Origin: an uncultured Bacteroidales bacterium
Lineage (GTDB): Bacteria; Bacteroidota; Bacteroidia; Bacteroidales; UBA932
Direction of reading: 5' to 3'
Length of the DNA stretch: 64,000 nucleotides
Assembly (NCBI GenBank): GCA_937899055.1
Contig: CALBPX010000061.1
Location: 57,981 to 121,980 of the forward strand
The position numbers and the translations under genes are program-made. Under the pieces are notes generated by a model. The model was not told the DNA's origin. It searched no databases and saw only the letters and a list, made by a program, of their open reading frames with translations. Shown here piece after piece: positions 62,006 to 64,000 of the stretch. The number at the start of each line of letters is the position of its first letter. The stretch's first letter is position 1.

Positions 62006-62602
62006 TTATTCCTTGAAGGAGCGGCCGTCCCACTTGAACACTTTCTCGCTGTAGTTCTCGTCAGAATCCCAGTATCCGAGAACTACATCCTCGTTCTCAG
62101 AAGATTCCGGAATGCGGTAAATATACAGTGGAGTGCCCAGTTCCCGAACCGCATCGCTGAAGATGAAATTCAGCCCTTCATTCAGCACAAGCTCGTTTTT
62201 GTCCATGTCATAGTTGTAGAACTGAAGCCATACCCTGCGGGAGTCTTCAGTCAGCTCTATGATGTTTACTCCCAGAATCTTGCTGTCATCTTCGGATGTC
62301 CAGACATAAAACTGAAGGCAATTGTCATATTGCCCGCGGGTATATACCTGGGCAAAGTTGTTCTCCTTGTCCTTATCCACAATAAAGAAATCATCCTGGA
62401 TTTCACCAATGAAAACCTTTGCCATCTCCTCATTTGAGGCATTGCAATAGAGGTTGGCAAGGTGCTCAATATCAACTGTTTTTTCTGTAACTTCCGGCTG
62501 GGGGATATTGTCTGTATTTCCATTATTGCCCTTGCAGGAAGATAGAACGGTAAATGCCGCCATTGCGGCAATCAGAAAGTAAAACGAGATTCTTGTTTTC
62601 AT
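62006..62602 (-). CDS. Small lipoprotein of unknown function
   Basis: A 198-residue protein with lipoprotein signal and lipobox LSSC (about Cys23). A Gly/Asn-rich spacer is followed by a mixed acidic domain containing FFIVDKDKENNFAQVYTRGQ and LGYWDSDENYSEKVFKWDG. No family was recognised; the pattern of beta strands and acidic residues gives no catalytic clue. It is convergent with the GH84 gene (17 bases apart) and probably sits on the periplasmic face of a membrane. Confidence 0.7.
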   Translation of the reverse strand: MKTRISFYFLIAAMAAFTVLSSCKGNNGNTDNIPQPEVTEKTVDIEHLANLYCNASNEEMAKVFIGEIQDDFFIVDKDKENNFAQVYTRGQYDNCLQFYVWTSEDDSKILGVNIIELTEDSRRVWLQFYNYDMDKNELVLNEGLNFIFSDAVRELGTPLYIYRIPESSENEDVVLGYWDSDENYSEKVFKWDGRSFKE

Positions 62603-62822
62603 GATGTTGGAATTTTATTCATAGAAATGAGAAACTGAGAGTGTTTTGCCAATACAAATATAGGAATTAATTCGTCCAATTTGGATAGAAGTATTTATCT
62701 GAACAGGTGGTTTGATGCCGGTCACGGGCGGGCTGGGACTCTAGCCTCGGTTCACGGACGGGCTGGGATCAACTGTTCGGTCAGTAGTACTACACAGGCC
62801 TGTTCGGCCTGAAGGGTGAACC
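62603..62822. other. Non-coding segment with GC-rich direct repeats and a hairpin
   Basis: No gene is seen. Two direct copies of a GC-rich unit, CGGTCACGGGCGGGCTGGGA (from about 62718) and CGGTTCACGGACGGGCTGGG (from about 62749), are about 31 bases apart; a third partial CGGTCA begins at 62779. A palindrome GTAGTACTAC follows, then a 6-bp hairpin CAGGCC-TGTTC-GGCCTG (62795-62811), which may end the fumarase transcript. The GC content contrasts with the AT-rich left half of the gap. Confidence 0.6.
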
Positions 62823-64000
62823 TTATTTGAACCGGGCAAAGAAGTCGTTGCCCTTGTCATCTACCAGGATGAAGGCCGGGAAGTCCTCAACGGTAATCTT
62901 CCAGATGGCTTCCATTCCAAGTTCGGGATATTCCACACACTCTATGCTGAGGATGCTGCTCTGCGAGAGCACTGCGGCAACTCCACCTATGGTTCCAAGA
63001 TAGAATCCGCCGTGCTTGCGGCAGGCATCGGTGACGGCCTGGGTGCGGTTGCCCTTGGCTATCATCACAAGCGAAGCGCCGTGGTCCTGGAATTCATCCA
63101 CATAGGGATCCATGCGGTTTGCGGTGGTAGGTCCCATGCTCCCGCAGGGATATCCTTCCGGAGTTTTGGCAGGGCCTGCGTAGAGGATGGGATGATCCTT
63201 GAAGTATGCGGGCATCTCCTCCCCTGCATCCAGACGGGCTTTCAGCTTGGCATGGGCGATGTCGCGTGCCACGATGATGGTGCCCTTGAGGTTCACGCGG
63301 GTGCCTACGGTGTATTTGGTGAGTTCACCGCGCACGAAGTCGATGCCTTTATCAAGGTCGATCTCTATGCCCTTGGCACCTTCGCCGGGCTTGCGGTATT
63401 GCTCCGGGATGAGTTCGGAAGGATTGCTGTCCATCTTCTCGATCCACACGCCGCCGGCGTTGATCTTGCTCTTGATGTTGCGGTCGGCGGAGCAGCTGAC
63501 GCCCATGCCTATGGGGCAGCTTGCGCCGTGCCTGGGAAGGCGTATCACCCTTATGTCGTGGGCGAGGTACTTGCCGCCGAACTGGGCACCGAGCCCTATC
63601 TTCTGCGCTTCCTTCAGGAGCTTCTGCTCCAGGTCGATATCGCGGAAGGCGCGTCCGGTCTCATCTCCCGTAGTGGGCAGGCTGTCGTAGTATTTGATGC
63701 TGGCGAGCTTGACGGTGAGAAGGTTCTTCTCTGCCGAAGTGCCGCCGATGACGAATGCGATGTGGTAGGGAGGGCAGGCTGCCGTTCCCAGGCTCTTCAT
63801 CTTCTCCACCAGGAACGGAAGCAGGGTGCCCTCGTTCTGTATCGTGGCCTTGGTCATGGGGTAGAAGTAGGTCTTGTTGGCGCTGCCGCCGCCCTTGGCG
63901 ACCATCACGAAACGGTATTCATCTCCCTGCGTAGCCTCGATGTCGATCTGGGCGGGCAGGTTGCACTTGGTGTTCACCTCGTTGTACATGTCCAGCGGGG
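62823..64000 (-). CDS. Class I fumarate hydratase, N-terminus outside the window
   Basis: The C-terminal ~392 residues of a class I (4Fe-4S) fumarase, which converts fumarate and malate. The N-terminal part lies beyond the right edge (full length about 540). Visible marks are [10 protein letters not shown] with a cluster Cys, [19 protein letters not shown], and [18 protein letters not shown]. The C-terminal swivel domain has [15 protein letters not shown] and [10 protein letters not shown] content is about 62-72% in the sampled 63481-63600 lines, against 47% in the line at 62881 inside the same gene, an unusual internal shift. An in-frame ATG at 63989 is internal, not the start. Confidence 0.93.
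   Translation of the reverse strand, partial: PLDMYNEVNTKCNLPAQIDIEATQGDEYRFVMVAKGGGSANKTYFYPMTKATIQNEGTLLPFLVEKMKSLGTAACPPYHIAFVIGGTSAEKNLLTVKLASIKYYDSLPTTGDETGRAFRDIDLEQKLLKEAQKIGLGAQFGGKYLAHDIRVIRLPRHGASCPIGMGVSCSADRNIKSKINAGGVWIEKMDSNPSELIPEQYRKPGEGAKGIEIDLDKGIDFVRGELTKYTVGTRVNLKGTIIVARDIAHAKLKARLDAGEEMPAYFKDHPILYAGPAKTPEGYPCGSMGPTTANRMDPYVDEFQDHGASLVMIAKGNRTQAVTDACRKHGGFYLGTIGGVAAVLSQSSILSIECVEYPELGMEAIWKITVEDFPAFILVDDKGNDFFARFK

Overview
The window comes from a member of the Bacteroidales (phylum Bacteroidota). The evidence is the Bacteroidota-type promoter signal (TAnnTTTG about 19-20 bases downstream of TTTG) in front of many genes, few clear Shine-Dalgarno sites, the Rnf gene order rseC-rnfB-C-D-G-E-A, the DUF3108, DUF4831, DUF5117 and HU-CCDC81 protein families, long Ala/Lys tails on ribosomal protein S16, and tandem OmpA porin-like genes. 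The family or genus cannot be fixed from the sequence alone. Most of the window is core chromosome. There is no rRNA, insertion sequence, prophage or CRISPR array; there is one tRNA (Asn).

Layout. 1-2159: alaS on the minus strand, running off the left edge, with a threefold 16-bp tandem repeat in its leader. 2415-16702: a tightly packed plus-strand run of a MerR-type regulator, a NIF3 protein, a zinc-ribbon coiled coil, a class III aminotransferase, dnaB, DUF3108, then rseC-rnfBCDGEA (an ion-pumping ferredoxin:NAD oxidoreductase), a TPR protein and a DUF5117 metalloprotease, closed by a hairpin terminator. 16873-24774: a lipoprotein cyclophilin (minus), then a patatin/beta-barrel protein, a polysaccharide flippase, a dut-murF fusion gene, rpsP and rimM. 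24777-32505: an AraC regulator divergent from a TetR regulator, followed by a tolC/MFP/RND efflux set and a small PII-like companion. 32705-34147: a probable accessory AAA ATPase with a DUF234-type nuclease-like tail. 34232-40933: a glycosyltransferase and POT peptide transporter (minus), then a lipid A acyltransferase, DUF4831 and pepD. 40971-42783: a histone-H1-like Lys/Ala protein facing rpsF-rpsR-rplI. 42942-49382: an M16 peptidase, two tandem OmpA proteins and a WaaP-type kinase. 49445-50502: tRNA-Asn and a membrane-anchored HU-CCDC81 protein. 50499-55687: metG, dnaG and recA on the minus strand. 55863-61988: rlmN, a second patatin/barrel protein, recX and a GH84 hexosaminidase. The right end holds a small lipoprotein and the C-terminal part of a class I fumarase.

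Themes. Envelope building and outer-membrane work (MurF, flippase, LpxL-like, WaaP-like, OmpA pair, patatin barrels, efflux) alternate with replication and repair (dnaB, dnaG, recA, recX) and translation (alaS, metG, rpsP, rimM, rpsF/R, rplI, tRNA-Asn). The least expected items are a dUTPase fused in frame to MurF, a dispersed 8-mer ATCGCTGA present about ten times more often than chance, a perfect LexA-like palindrome upstream of recA, and a sharp GC rise inside the fumarase gene.
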